Shown here: piece after piece, positions 23,382 to 32,900 of the stretch | How the letters are laid out: each line of letters starts with the position of its first letter | Position numbering within the stretch: position 1 is the first letter of the stretch | Assembly (NCBI GenBank): GCA_019749945.1 | Contig: JAIEPF010000001.1 | Coordinates: 1 to 64,000 of the forward strand | DNA: 64,000 nucleotides | Source: Burkholderiales bacterium | Lineage (GTDB): Bacteria > Pseudomonadota > Gammaproteobacteria > Burkholderiales > SG8-41 | Direction of reading: 5' to 3' | Notes under the pieces: generated by a model | The model's database searches: none | What the model saw: only the letters and a program-made list of their open reading frames with translations | What the model was told of the DNA's origin: nothing | Made by a program: the position numbers and the translations under genes

Positions 23382-24995
23382 TTACACGATCTTGTAGGAA
23401 CGCGCGTCCACCTGACGGTGGAACCAGAACTCGTAACCCTGCATCTTCGGTGACATCGCCGATTCCAGCGTCGGTTGCCACAGGGGGATGCGCGGCACGT
23501 CGTCAAAGGCCTTTTGCAGCATTTGCTTGATCTTGGCCTCGTACGCGGGATTGGATTTCTCCATGTGCAGCGTCTCATCGACCAGCTTTTTCACCACCGG
23601 ATCGTCGTAGTTGGAGGCGTTGAACAGATTGCCCTTGATATAGGCCCAGTAGAAATAATAGTCGGCGGTATTGAGCCAGCCGCCGAAGTTCTCCAGCAGG
23701 AAGGGCAGTTTTTTCTCGACCAGCGCGACGGTGCGCCAGTTCGCACCCGGCACCTTGTCGAGCGTGACCTTGATGCCGATCTTGCCGAGACTCTCCTGGA
23801 TCAGCAGCGCCGCGGGTTCGCCCCAGTCGGCCTCGCCGAGGTCGTACGACAGCGGAACTTCAAAACCATCCTTGAATTTGGTCTGGTCGAGCAATGCCTT
23901 GGCTTTTTTCAGGTCGGTGGAGTAGGGAAATTTCTGCGGCCAGGCCGCGGTGGCGGGCTTCGCCGACTTGCCGCCCCACATCGGCACGCCGCGGCCGTAG
24001 GCGGCCTGCTTGAAAATCTGCTCGTACGGTATCGCCCAGGCCACGGCCTGGCGCACTTTCTGGTCGCGGAAGGGCTCGAAGTTGTAATTGAGGCAGGCGA
24101 CATAAAGACAGTTGTCGATCGGCGAGCCGACGACCTTGACCTTCTTGTTCAGGGCCAGCTCCTGCGCATCTTTGTTGGGAATCTGGAACGACAGGTGTGC
24201 GTCACCGCGCTCGATCAGCGCGCGCCGCGTCGCCGACGCCGGCACTTCGCGGATGATCACGCGCTGCACGCCCGGCAAGGGACCACCGGTCCACTTGTCG
24301 TTGCGCACATAAATCAGCTGCTGGCCGGCATCCCAGCGTTCGACCTTGAACGCGCCGCTGCCGGCGGGCGTGCGGTGCAGGTACTCGGCCGCCCAGGGAT
24401 CTGCCGCCGTGGCATTGGCTTTGGCGACCTTGGAATTGATGATCACCGCCACCGGCACGCCGAGGTTGGGCAGCGCCAGTTTGGAAGGCTGCTTGAGATC
24501 GATGCGGAAGGTCTTGGCGTCGACCACGACAAACTGTTCCGGATCGACAAAACCGCCGGCGCCCATCTGCACTTTGGGGAAACCGCCCAGCGCCAGCGCG
24601 CGGTCGAAGGACCATTTGACGTCATCCGCGGTGACGGGGCTGCCGTCCCAGAACGTGGCATTGGGCTTGATCTTGAACAGGATCGCCTTGCGGTCGGCCG
24701 ACAGCGACCAGCTCTCGGCCAGTTCGGGTTCGACCTTGTCGTAGTCATAGGACAGCGAACCGTCGGCAAGTTTTTTGGTGCCGAAGGTCACCAGCCGGTC
24801 ATAGACATTGACCGCCACCTGGTAACTCGGCCGGTTGGTGCCCGGGCGGTGGATGTCGAGGCTGTTGATGGTATTGCCGATCATCACCACGATGGTGCCG
24901 GTGGATTGCGCCCAGGCATTGGTTTTCAGAAACGGCAGCAAGGCGGCACCGGCGGTCAGCGCGCCGGCGGATTTGAGCAGTTCGCGACGGTTCAT
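23382..24995 (-). CDS. ABC solute-binding protein family 5, Tat-type signal
   Basis: The 537-residue precursor starts M-N-R-R-E-L-L-K-S-A-G-A-L-T-A-G-A-A-L-L-P-F-L with a cleavable A-W-A-Q, a likely twin-arginine signal. The SBP_bac_5 fold follows, with L-A-E-S-W-S-L-S-A-D-R-K-A-I-L-F-K-I-K and V-T-A-D-D-V-K-W-S-F-D-R-A. It is the first gene of the importer-allophanate hydrolase-gntR operon. The ligand is unknown; given the hydrolase, a ureide- or allophanate-generating compound is a reasonable hypothesis. Confidence 0.9.
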   Translation of the reverse strand: MNRRELLKSAGALTAGAALLPFLKTNAWAQSTGTIVVMIGNTINSLDIHRPGTNRPSYQVAVNVYDRLVTFGTKKLADGSLSYDYDKVEPELAESWSLSADRKAILFKIKPNATFWDGSPVTADDVKWSFDRALALGGFPKVQMGAGGFVDPEQFVVVDAKTFRIDLKQPSKLALPNLGVPVAVIINSKVAKANATAADPWAAEYLHRTPAGSGAFKVERWDAGQQLIYVRNDKWTGGPLPGVQRVIIREVPASATRRALIERGDAHLSFQIPNKDAQELALNKKVKVVGSPIDNCLYVACLNYNFEPFRDQKVRQAVAWAIPYEQIFKQAAYGRGVPMWGGKSAKPATAAWPQKFPYSTDLKKAKALLDQTKFKDGFEVPLSYDLGEADWGEPAALLIQESLGKIGIKVTLDKVPGANWRTVALVEKKLPFLLENFGGWLNTADYYFYWAYIKGNLFNASNYDDPVVKKLVDETLHMEKSNPAYEAKIKQMLQKAFDDVPRIPLWQPTLESAMSPKMQGYEFWFHRQVDARSYKIV

Positions 24996-25220
24996 GGTTC
25001 GGTCCTTTTCGGGTCAACCCGCATCTCAAGCGGTATACAAGGTTGAATGCAAGAGACGTACCACGGCCCCGGCAACTCCCGGATTTCAGCGATTGTTTTT
25101 AATAAACAGTGACCTGGCGCATCGTCGCGGCAACGACGGTCGCTGCAGACACGGCACCGCTTTGGGGCAAAACCGCGGCGGCCGGGGTACCGCGGTGCGC
25201 AACCAACGGCTGCGCAAACA

Positions 25221-25247
25221 AAAAAACCCGCGTGGCGCGGGTTTTTT
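25221..25247 (-). terminator. Perfect rho-independent terminator of the Bug (5) gene
   Basis: AAAAAACCCGCG and CGCGGGTTTTTT (12-base perfect arms) flank a 3-base loop, with T runs on both strands. It lies 18 bases after the stop of the Bug gene at 25266 and could act bidirectionally. Confidence 0.9.
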
Positions 25248-25265
25248 GCAATACGGCCGATGTAA

Positions 25266-26258
25266 TCAGTTCAGGTCGAGCTTCGCCGCTTTCGCGAGTT
25301 TGTTCCACTTCGCCATCTCGGAGCGGATGTGCGCGGTGAACTGCTCCGGCGTCGAGCCCACCGGGGTTGAACCGTCGGTGGCAAGCCGCTTGGCGATTTC
25401 CGGATTCTTCAGGGCCTCGACGATGCCGTTGCGGATCTTGTTGACGATCGGCTTCGGCACTTTCGCGCCGGTGATCACGCCGTACCACTGGTCGACTTCA
25501 TAACCGGGGACCCCCGCTTCGGCGACGGTCGGAATATCCGGCACGGCCGGGGAGCGTTTGCTGGCGGTGATCGCCAGCACGCGCACGCGGCCCGATTGCC
25601 AGTGCGCACGCACGCCGAACAAGGTGCCGAAACCGACCTGCACGTCGCCCGCGAGATTGGCGATGATGCCGGCTGCGGTGCCCTTGTACGGCACATGGGT
25701 CATCTGCACCTTGGCCATGTAATTGAACATCTCGCCGGCGAAATGCTGCAGGCCGCCGGTGCCGGACGAGCTGAACAGCAGCTTGCCGGGATTGGCCTTG
25801 GCGTAGGCGATCAGTTCCTTGATGTTTTTTGCCGGCACTTTTTCATTGACGTAGACGGCATAAAACAGCGAAGTCGCCTGCGAAATGCCCTGTAAATCCT
25901 TGCCCAGGTCGTAGGGCATTTTCGGATTGGTGCCGGAATTGACGCTGTGCGACGCCGAGATCAGGCAGATGGTGTAGCCATCCGGCGGCGCCAGCGCGGT
26001 CAGCTCGACACCGATGGAGCCGGCGGCGCCGGTGCGGTTGTCGACCACGAACTGCTGGCCCATCGAATCGCCGAGAAACTTCGCCAGCGTACGCGCGGTG
26101 GTGTCGGTGCCGGCACCCGGCGTGAACGGCGAAATGAAACGCACCGGCTTGTTCGGATAATCCCTGGCGGCATCGGTCTGCGCCCAGGCTGTGGTGGAAA
26201 CCGCGGCAAAAAAAGCTGCGGCAAGCGTGCCGGCGGCGCGTCGGGTCGATACGGACAT
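25266..26258 (-). CDS. Bug/TctC-family periplasmic solute receptor (5 of 8)
   Basis: The 330-residue precursor has the signal T-L-A-A-A-F-F-A-A-V-S-T-T-A-W-A and then Y-P-N-K-P-V-R-F-I-S-P-F-T-P-G-A-G-T-D-T-T-A-R. The loop has G-A-G in place of the usual G-G, with the aspartate kept. It is a single-gene unit ending at the strong terminator at 25221-25247 and divergent from Bug (6). The 290-base shared AT-rich gap (26259-26551) presumably holds both promoters. Confidence 0.9.
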   Translation of the reverse strand: MSVSTRRAAGTLAAAFFAAVSTTAWAQTDAARDYPNKPVRFISPFTPGAGTDTTARTLAKFLGDSMGQQFVVDNRTGAAGSIGVELTALAPPDGYTICLISASHSVNSGTNPKMPYDLGKDLQGISQATSLFYAVYVNEKVPAKNIKELIAYAKANPGKLLFSSSGTGGLQHFAGEMFNYMAKVQMTHVPYKGTAAGIIANLAGDVQVGFGTLFGVRAHWQSGRVRVLAITASKRSPAVPDIPTVAEAGVPGYEVDQWYGVITGAKVPKPIVNKIRNGIVEALKNPEIAKRLATDGSTPVGSTPEQFTAHIRSEMAKWNKLAKAAKLDLN

Positions 26259-26551
26259 GGTGACACTCCTCTGTGGAAATGCTTTTTTGGTCAGCTATGG
26301 TAGGCAATTCACCTGCGCCGCGCCATGCGGTTCCCGCACTGCGGACACCGCTTGCCAAATCCTCACCGAAGTGGATGGCTAAATGATTGTTTATATTGAT
26401 ATATTAAGCAGGCGCTGGTTTCGTCTCAGGCAACCATGCCGGCTTGAAAATCAGGGCCCGGAACCGGGCGCCGCAGTCTGGAACCCTGCTGTCCACGCCC
26501 GGCACCTCTACCTATAATCCCCAGCCTCGACACTTTTTGCGGGATCACCTC

Positions 26552-27511
26552 ATGAAATACCGCTCCGCATGGCTGCTTGCCGCGGCGCTGATGGCCTCCA
26601 ACCTGCAGGCCGCCGAAAATTATCCGACGCGCCCGATCCGCATGATCATCCCCAGCGGCGCCGGCGGCATCACCGACATCATCGGCCGCGCGATCGCACC
26701 GAAACTCGCAGACAGCCTCGGCCAGCAGCTGGTCATCGACAACCGCCCCGGCGCCAGCGGCATCCTCGGCAGCGCCATCGTCGCCAAATCCGCGCCCGAC
26801 GGTTACACCCTGCTGATGGCCTTTCCGTCGCATCCGGTCAACCAGAGCCTGTTCAAGGATGTGCCCTACGACACGGCAAAAGATTTTGCCGGCATCACGC
26901 TGGTCAGCGCGGTGTCGCCGGTACTGATCGTCGGCGTGCAATCACCGGCGCGTTCGGTGAAGGACCTGCTCGATCTGGCCAGGGCAAAACCGGGTGCGCT
27001 CAATCACGGTTCGGTCGGCGCCGGCAGCATGGGCTCACTGGGCGCGGAACTGCTGCGCACCATGGCCGGCATCAAATTCACGCAGGTGGCCTACAAGGGT
27101 TCGCCGCAGGCGCTGACCGCGGTGATCTCCGGTGAAATCGATTTTTACCTGATCGGTTCCGCCGGCACCGTGGGGCCGCAGGTCAAGGCCGGCCGCATCC
27201 GCGCGCTCGGCGTCGGCGCGAAACAACGGCTGTCGATACTGCCCGATGTGCCGCCGATCGGCGACACGCTGCCCGGTTATGAGGCGCGCGGCTGGAACGG
27301 CATCCTTGCGCCGGCCGGCACACCCAAATCCATCATCGACCGGCTGAACCGCGAAATTGTCAAGGTGGTGCGCGCGCCGGAATTCGCGCAGGTGCTGGTC
27401 GGCGAAGGCGCGACCGCGGTCGGCAACTCACCGGCGGAATTCGACGCCATCATCCGCGCCGACATCAAGAAGTGGGCGAAGATCATCAAGGACACCGGGA
27501 TCAGCCAGTAA
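26552..27511 (+). CDS. Bug/TctC-family periplasmic solute receptor (6 of 8)
   Basis: The 319-residue precursor has the signal A-W-L-L-A-A-A-L-M-A-S-N-L-Q-A and then Y-P-T-R-P-I-R-M-I-I-P-S-G-A-G-G-I-T-D-I-I-G-R. This lacks the usual P-F/P-Y pair before the loop. The frame extends to 26444, but the ATG at 26552 gives the signal peptide directly. An alpha/beta hydrolase gene follows after a dispersed repeat. Confidence 0.9.
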   Translation: MKYRSAWLLAAALMASNLQAAENYPTRPIRMIIPSGAGGITDIIGRAIAPKLADSLGQQLVIDNRPGASGILGSAIVAKSAPDGYTLLMAFPSHPVNQSLFKDVPYDTAKDFAGITLVSAVSPVLIVGVQSPARSVKDLLDLARAKPGALNHGSVGAGSMGSLGAELLRTMAGIKFTQVAYKGSPQALTAVISGEIDFYLIGSAGTVGPQVKAGRIRALGVGAKQRLSILPDVPPIGDTLPGYEARGWNGILAPAGTPKSIIDRLNREIVKVVRAPEFAQVLVGEGATAVGNSPAEFDAIIRADIKKWAKIIKDTGISQ

Positions 27512-27545
27512 GCAGAGGCACTATTGATCCACAGAAAACAAAACA

Positions 27546-27603
27546 CCGTTCGGGCTGAGCTTGTCGAAGCCCTGCCGCCCTTCGACAAGCTCAGGGCGAA
27601 CGG
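27546..27603. repeat. GTTCGGGCTGAGC dispersed inverted repeat, copy 2
   Basis: CCGTTCGGGCTGAGCTTGTC and the closing GACAAGCTCAGGGCGAACGG are near-perfect inverted arms. It is the compact form of the repeat at 6621-6700. The gap between genes here holds nothing else recognisable. Confidence 0.85.
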
Positions 27604-27645
27604 ATTTGGCTTGTCATTAATCAAAAAGCATTAACAGGAAAAAAC

Positions 27646-28437
27646 ATGCCCTACCTCGATTTGCCGGACTGCCGGATGCATTACCTGATCGACGACCACA
27701 CTGATGGCTGGACCAGACCGGACACGGTGCTGTTCGTGCACGGTTTCACCGAATGCACGGAAGCCTGGTGCGCCTGGGTGCCGCACTTCTCGCGGCGCTA
27801 CCGCGTGCTGCGCATCGACCAGCGCGGGTTTGGTTTATCGACGCCGGTGCCGAAAGATTATCCGCTGAGCAATGAACGTTATATCGACGACCTGTCCCAG
27901 GTCATCCGCGAGGTCTGCAACGGCGGGCCGGTGCATATCGTCGGCGGCAAAAGCGGCGGCATCAGCGTGCTGGCGCTGGCCGCGGCACGCCCGGAACTGG
28001 TCAAGACCCTCACCGTGTCCTGTTCGCCGGTAACGCCGCCGAACGCCGAGGGCTGGATCGCGGAAATGGAACGCAGCAGTGTCCGCGCCTGGGCCAAACG
28101 CACGCAGCGCGAGCGCATGGGCAGCAAGATGCCCGAGGCCGGCATCGACTGGTGGTCGGACATGATGGGCCGCGCGCCGCTGTCGACCATCCACGCCTAT
28201 ATGCGCTGGGTCGGCGCCATCGACATCCGCGAGGACATCAAGCGCATCCGGTGCCCGACGCTGGTCATCGGCACCGACACCGCGCGCCGCGGCAGAGAAG
28301 TCTTCGAGGGCTGGCAGAAAACCATCCCCAATTCGGAACTGGCGATCCTGCCCATCGACGGTTATCACGCCGGCGGCACCGATCCCGACCTCACCGCAAA
28401 AACCACGCTGGAATTCATCACGCGCCGGGGCAAATAA
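27646..28437 (+). CDS. Alpha/beta-hydrolase fold enzyme
   Basis: The 263-residue protein has the oxyanion H-G-F-T-E-C, the D-Q-R-G-F-G-L-S strand and the nucleophile elbow V-G-G-K-S103-G-G. A C-terminal D-G-Y-H-A-G-G would supply the catalytic histidine. The lysine before the serine, instead of the usual histidine or tyrosine, is uncommon. No signal peptide. It could hydrolyse an ester or a C-C bond of a catabolic intermediate; the adjacent Bug receptor and old-yellow-enzyme homolog suggest a degradation cluster. Confidence 0.87.
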   Translation: MPYLDLPDCRMHYLIDDHTDGWTRPDTVLFVHGFTECTEAWCAWVPHFSRRYRVLRIDQRGFGLSTPVPKDYPLSNERYIDDLSQVIREVCNGGPVHIVGGKSGGISVLALAAARPELVKTLTVSCSPVTPPNAEGWIAEMERSSVRAWAKRTQRERMGSKMPEAGIDWWSDMMGRAPLSTIHAYMRWVGAIDIREDIKRIRCPTLVIGTDTARRGREVFEGWQKTIPNSELAILPIDGYHAGGTDPDLTAKTTLEFITRRGK

Positions 28438-28444
28438 ACCTTCG

Positions 28445-29665
28445 CTAACGGCGCTCGGCGATACCCTTCGCCCAGGAATAGGCCACCTGTTCTTCGACAC
28501 CGAAGGGAATCTCGACTGCACTGCCGGGCGGGTAGGCCTTGCTGTGCTGTTCCAGTTGGCGCAAACGTTGTGCTTCGCGCGCATGCACCAGTGCCAGCGG
28601 ATCGGCACAACCGAGTTCACGCGCCGCATGCAGCGGCCAGTTCGGGTCGTCCATCAGGCCGCGCGCCAGAGCAACAAGGTCGGCATGCCCCTCGCGCAGG
28701 ATCATTTCTGCATGACGCGCATCGCTGATCATGCCCACCACCACGGTGGGCATGCCGGTCTCGCGCCGGATCTCCCGCGCATACCCCGCCTGGAAACCCG
28801 GCACGCGCGGAACCGCGGACAAACCGCCCTCGCCGCCGAGCGCGATGCCGCCGGAGGAACAATCGACCATGTCCACGCCGCGCTGTTTCAGCTCGCGCAC
28901 CAGCACCAGCGTTTCTTCGATGCCCCATACGCCGCCGGGACCTTCGACGGCCGAGGTGCGGAAAAACAAGGGCTTGTCCTGCGGCCAGACCTCGCGCACG
29001 GCCTCGACGACTTCGAGTGCATAACGCATGCGGCCTTCGAGATCGCCACCATAGGCATCGGTCCGCAGATTCGACAGCGGCGACAAAAACTGGTGAATCA
29101 GGTAACCGTGGGCGCCGTGGATTTCGCAGATGTCGTAGCCGGCATCGACGGATCGTTGTGTGGCCTCGCGCCAGGCAACGATGGTGGCGCGGATGTCGCT
29201 TATATCCATCTCGCGCGGAATCACGCCATCCGGCGTCGGCGGCAAGGGGCTGGGCGAGATGCCCTGCCAGGGCCGCTCGGCTTCGGTGAGCGCGGCGCGA
29301 TCCTTCAGCGGGCCATGTTGCGAAGCCCGCCGGCCGCAGTGACCAAGCTGGATCGCGGGTACGGCGCCCTGCGAACGGATGAAATCGGTGATGCGCCGGT
29401 AGGCGGCGATGTGACTGTCTTTATAAATGCCGGCGCAATGGTGGGTCTTGCGGCCACGCGCTTCAACGGCGGTTTCTTCGCCGAACACAATGCCGCATCC
29501 GCCCATGGCAAAACGGCCGAAATTGACCAGCTGCCAATCCTCCGGCGCACCGTCATCCGACAGGTACTGGCACATCGGTGAACTCACGATGCGGTTGCGG
29601 GCGGTGACTGAACGCAGTTTGATCGGTGTAAAAAGCAGCGGCACATCGGCTGATGTGTTGTTCAT
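28445..29665 (-). CDS. NADH:flavin oxidoreductase / old yellow enzyme family
   Basis: The 406-residue FMN-barrel protein opens L-F-T-P-I-K-L-R-S-V-T-A-R-N-R-I-V-S-S-P-M-C32-Q-Y. The cysteine is typical of YqjM-type (thermophilic-like) enzymes. The substrate-binding strand E-I-H-G-A-H-G-Y-L-I-H-Q-F-L-S-P-L-S-N-L-R is present, as is the flavin-phosphate region V-V-V-G-M-I-S-D-A. Such enzymes reduce activated alkenes or nitro compounds with NAD(P)H. It converges on the alpha/beta hydrolase gene with 7 bases between stops. Confidence 0.9.
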   Translation of the reverse strand: MNNTSADVPLLFTPIKLRSVTARNRIVSSPMCQYLSDDGAPEDWQLVNFGRFAMGGCGIVFGEETAVEARGRKTHHCAGIYKDSHIAAYRRITDFIRSQGAVPAIQLGHCGRRASQHGPLKDRAALTEAERPWQGISPSPLPPTPDGVIPREMDISDIRATIVAWREATQRSVDAGYDICEIHGAHGYLIHQFLSPLSNLRTDAYGGDLEGRMRYALEVVEAVREVWPQDKPLFFRTSAVEGPGGVWGIEETLVLVRELKQRGVDMVDCSSGGIALGGEGGLSAVPRVPGFQAGYAREIRRETGMPTVVVGMISDARHAEMILREGHADLVALARGLMDDPNWPLHAARELGCADPLALVHAREAQRLRQLEQHSKAYPPGSAVEIPFGVEEQVAYSWAKGIAERR

Positions 29666-29776
29666 TTTGTGGAATCTTTCGGTGCGGATTCAGTGCGGAA
29701 TGCCGTAGTTTAATCGAATGATTGCAAGCGGCCTGACCTGAGCCTTTAGCATTGAATCCCGAATGCCATTCATACC

Positions 29777-29887
29777 GTCATTCCGGCGCAAGCCGGAATC
29801 CAGGCAACCACTTCTGGCATTGCCGAGCCCGTCCTGGACCCCGGCTTTCCCCCCAAGGGGACTTCCTTCGGGGCGCGCCGGGGTGAC
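29777..29887. repeat. Paired-REP (MITE-like) element, copy 2 (inverted)
   Basis: Reading the minus strand, this 111-base element starts GTCACCCCGGCGCGCC and ends GCTTGCGCCGGAATGAC, like the copy at 13690-13801. The ends are conserved and the centre differs. It fills the gap between the divergent old-yellow-enzyme start and the hrpA stop. Confidence 0.75.
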
Positions 29888-29915
29888 GAATAAAAAATCT
29901 ACTACCCCGAATTTA

Positions 29916-32900
29916 CTACTGCATTTGGCTCCACAGCTTGTCCAGCCGTTTATACGACACCGGATACGGGGTTTTCAGTTCCTGCGCATACAGCGACACG
30001 CGCAGTTCCTCGATGTGCCAGCGGAACTCCAGCAGCCGCGGATCGACCATGCCGGCTTTTTGCTGCTGGTCGAGGCGCATTTCGTAACGCCCCCACAATT
30101 GCGCGATGCTCGCCGCATGTTTGGCGTCGCGCTCGGCGTTCGCCGGGAATTTGGCGAGCCGCATGCGCATCGCCTGCAGATAACGCGGCAGATGGGTCAG
30201 CTGCGGCCAGGGCGTGGCATTGAAAAATCCCTTGCAGACCAGGCGCTGGCACTGCGCACGGACATCGTTGGCCGCGCGCGCAACCGTGCCCTTGGCCGCA
30301 GCCAGTGCCAGCGACAGCTGGTGGTGCTCCGCGGCGATGGCGGTGAATATGCGGCAGGCCGCTTCATTGACGGCAGGCAGGCGCGTGCGCGCACGTTTGA
30401 CCTGGTCTTCAAATGCTTTTAGCCCCCTGGGCAACTCATCCTCGCCGATGAAGGCGCGGTCGCAGATCGCGCTGACCAGGTCGGCGCGCAGTTCATCGAC
30501 ATTGGCGACCGTGCGCAGCTGCAACGCCGCCTGCTCGAATCCGCGCAGGTTTTTTTCGAGCTGGCGCAGCTGCTCTTTCAGCGTGAAACGCATCAGCCGC
30601 ACCACGCCGGCACGCATCGCCGCCTGCGCCGCCTGCTCGACATCGAACAACTGGATCGCCACGCTGTCACCCTCGTCCGCCAGCGCCGGATAACCGGTGA
30701 CCTTGCGCCCGGCACGGGTGAAGGTGAGGGTCTGCGGCAGGTCGCCGAAATCCCAGCTGCGGATGTCCTTGCGTTCGATGCCGGTGGTCGTGGTACTGAA
30801 GGTCAGTTGCGCGGCTTCGCCGAGCTGGGCTTTCAGCGCGGCGAGGTCACGGCCCTGCGCCAGTTCGCGCCCCGATTCATCGATCACGCGGTAGTTGCAG
30901 CGCAGGTGCGGCGGGTAATCGATGCCGGCGGTTTCCTCGCGCGCCAGCGGTGCGCCGGCCGCGCGCGAGGCATAACGTGCGACCGCGTCGCCGAACAAAC
31001 CCTGCGCCGCACCTTCGGTCTGCAGGAAACGCGTCACATGCTCCGCCGGCGGCGTCAGGTGGCGCCGCCAGTTTTTCGGCAAAGCCTTGAACGCAAACGC
31101 CACCTTGTCGCGGATCATGCCCGGCACCAGCCAGTCGAAAGCCGCTGCATCCAGCTTGTTCAGCAGCGCCAGCGGCACCGTGGCCGTAATGCCGTCCAGT
31201 GCATGGCCGGGATCAAAACGGTACTTCAGCGGCACATCAAACTCGCCCGCATGCAGGCTGTCGGGAAACTGCGCCTCGGTGATGTCCTCGGCGGCATGGC
31301 GCATCAGATACTCGCGTGTCAGCAGCAGCTGCGCGGCGTTTTTCTGCTCGGCTTCCTTGCGCCACTTCTCGAAACCCGCGCCGTTGACGATGTCCTGCGG
31401 AATCAGCGCGTCGTAAAACGCGAATATCGCCTCGTCACTGACCAGCACATCGCGTTTGCGCGCCTTGTGCTCCAGCTCCTGCACTTCTTTTATAAGTTGT
31501 TGATTTTGTTGAATAAATTTTGCCTGCGTGGCGTAGTCCCCGGCAACCAGCGCCTGGCGGATGAATATCTCGCGCGACGCCAAAGGATTGATCGCGCCGT
31601 AATGCACGCGGCGTTTGGGCACGATGGTGATGCCGTACAAGGTCACGCGTTCGAAGGCGGTGACCATCGCGCGTTCGCGCTCCCAGTGCGGATCAAAATA
31701 GTGACGGTCGACCAGATCACGCGCCAGCGGCTCTATCCATTCCGGTTCGATGCGCGCAACGCTGCGGGCATACAGGCGCGCGGTATCCACCAGTTCACCG
31801 GCCATCACCCATTTCGGCTGGGCCTTGCGCAACCCGGATCCGGGAAAGATGGTGAACTTGATGCCGCGCGCGCCAATATATTCACCGTCTTCATTTTTGA
31901 ATCCGATGTTGCCGAGCAGGCCGGCGAGCAGCGCGCGGTGGATCTGCTCCGGTGTCGCGGGTGTTTCATTGGCGTGCATGCCGAGCTCCGCCACCAGCGA
32001 CGCCAGCTGGCTGTGGATGTCGCGCCATTCGCGCAGCTGGCGCTGCGACAGAAACTGCGCGGCCAGTTCCTGCGCCAGCTTGCTGTTGGATTTTTTGTGC
32101 CGGATCGCGTCGCTGAAAAACTGCCACAGCTTCAGGTAGGCCATGAAGTCGGATTTGTCGTCGACGAACTGCGCGTGCGCACGGTCCGCGGCCTCGGCTT
32201 TGTCGAAAGGCCGCTCGCGCGGATCCTGCACCGACAAGGCGGACGCGATGATCAGAACTTCATGCAGGCAATTCTCCTGCTTCGCGGCGATGATCATGCG
32301 CGCGATGCGCGGATCGATCGGGAATTTGGCGAGCTGCCAGCCGACCGGCGTCAGCGCCTTGCCCGCATCGACCGCGCCCAGTTCGGCGAGCAACTGGTAA
32401 CCGTCGGCGATCATCCGCGGGGTCGGCGCCTCGAGGAAGGGAAAATCCTCGACGTCCCCGATCCTGAGCGCCTTCATGCGCAGGATCACATGGGCCAGCG
32501 AGGAGCGCAGGATTTCCGGATCGGTGTATTGCGGGCGCGCCGCGTAATCGTCCTCGGCATACAGGCGAATCGCGATGCCGGCCGCGACACGGCCGCAGCG
32601 CCCGGCGCGCTGGTCGGCGGAGGCGCGGGCGATTTTTTCGATCTGCAGCTGCTCGACCTTGTTGCGGTAGCTGTAGCGGTTGATGCGGGCGAGGCCGGTA
32701 TCGACCACGTAATGGATGCCGGGGACCGTCAGCGAGGTTTCGGCGACGTTGGTGGCGAGCACGATGCGCCGCGCGCCACCGGACTTGAACACCCGGTCCT
32801 GCTCTTCAAAGGACAGCCGCGCATACAGCGGCAGGATTTCCGCGCCCCTGGGATGATTTTTGCGCAGCGCCTCAGCCGCCTCGCGGATTTCACGTTCGCC

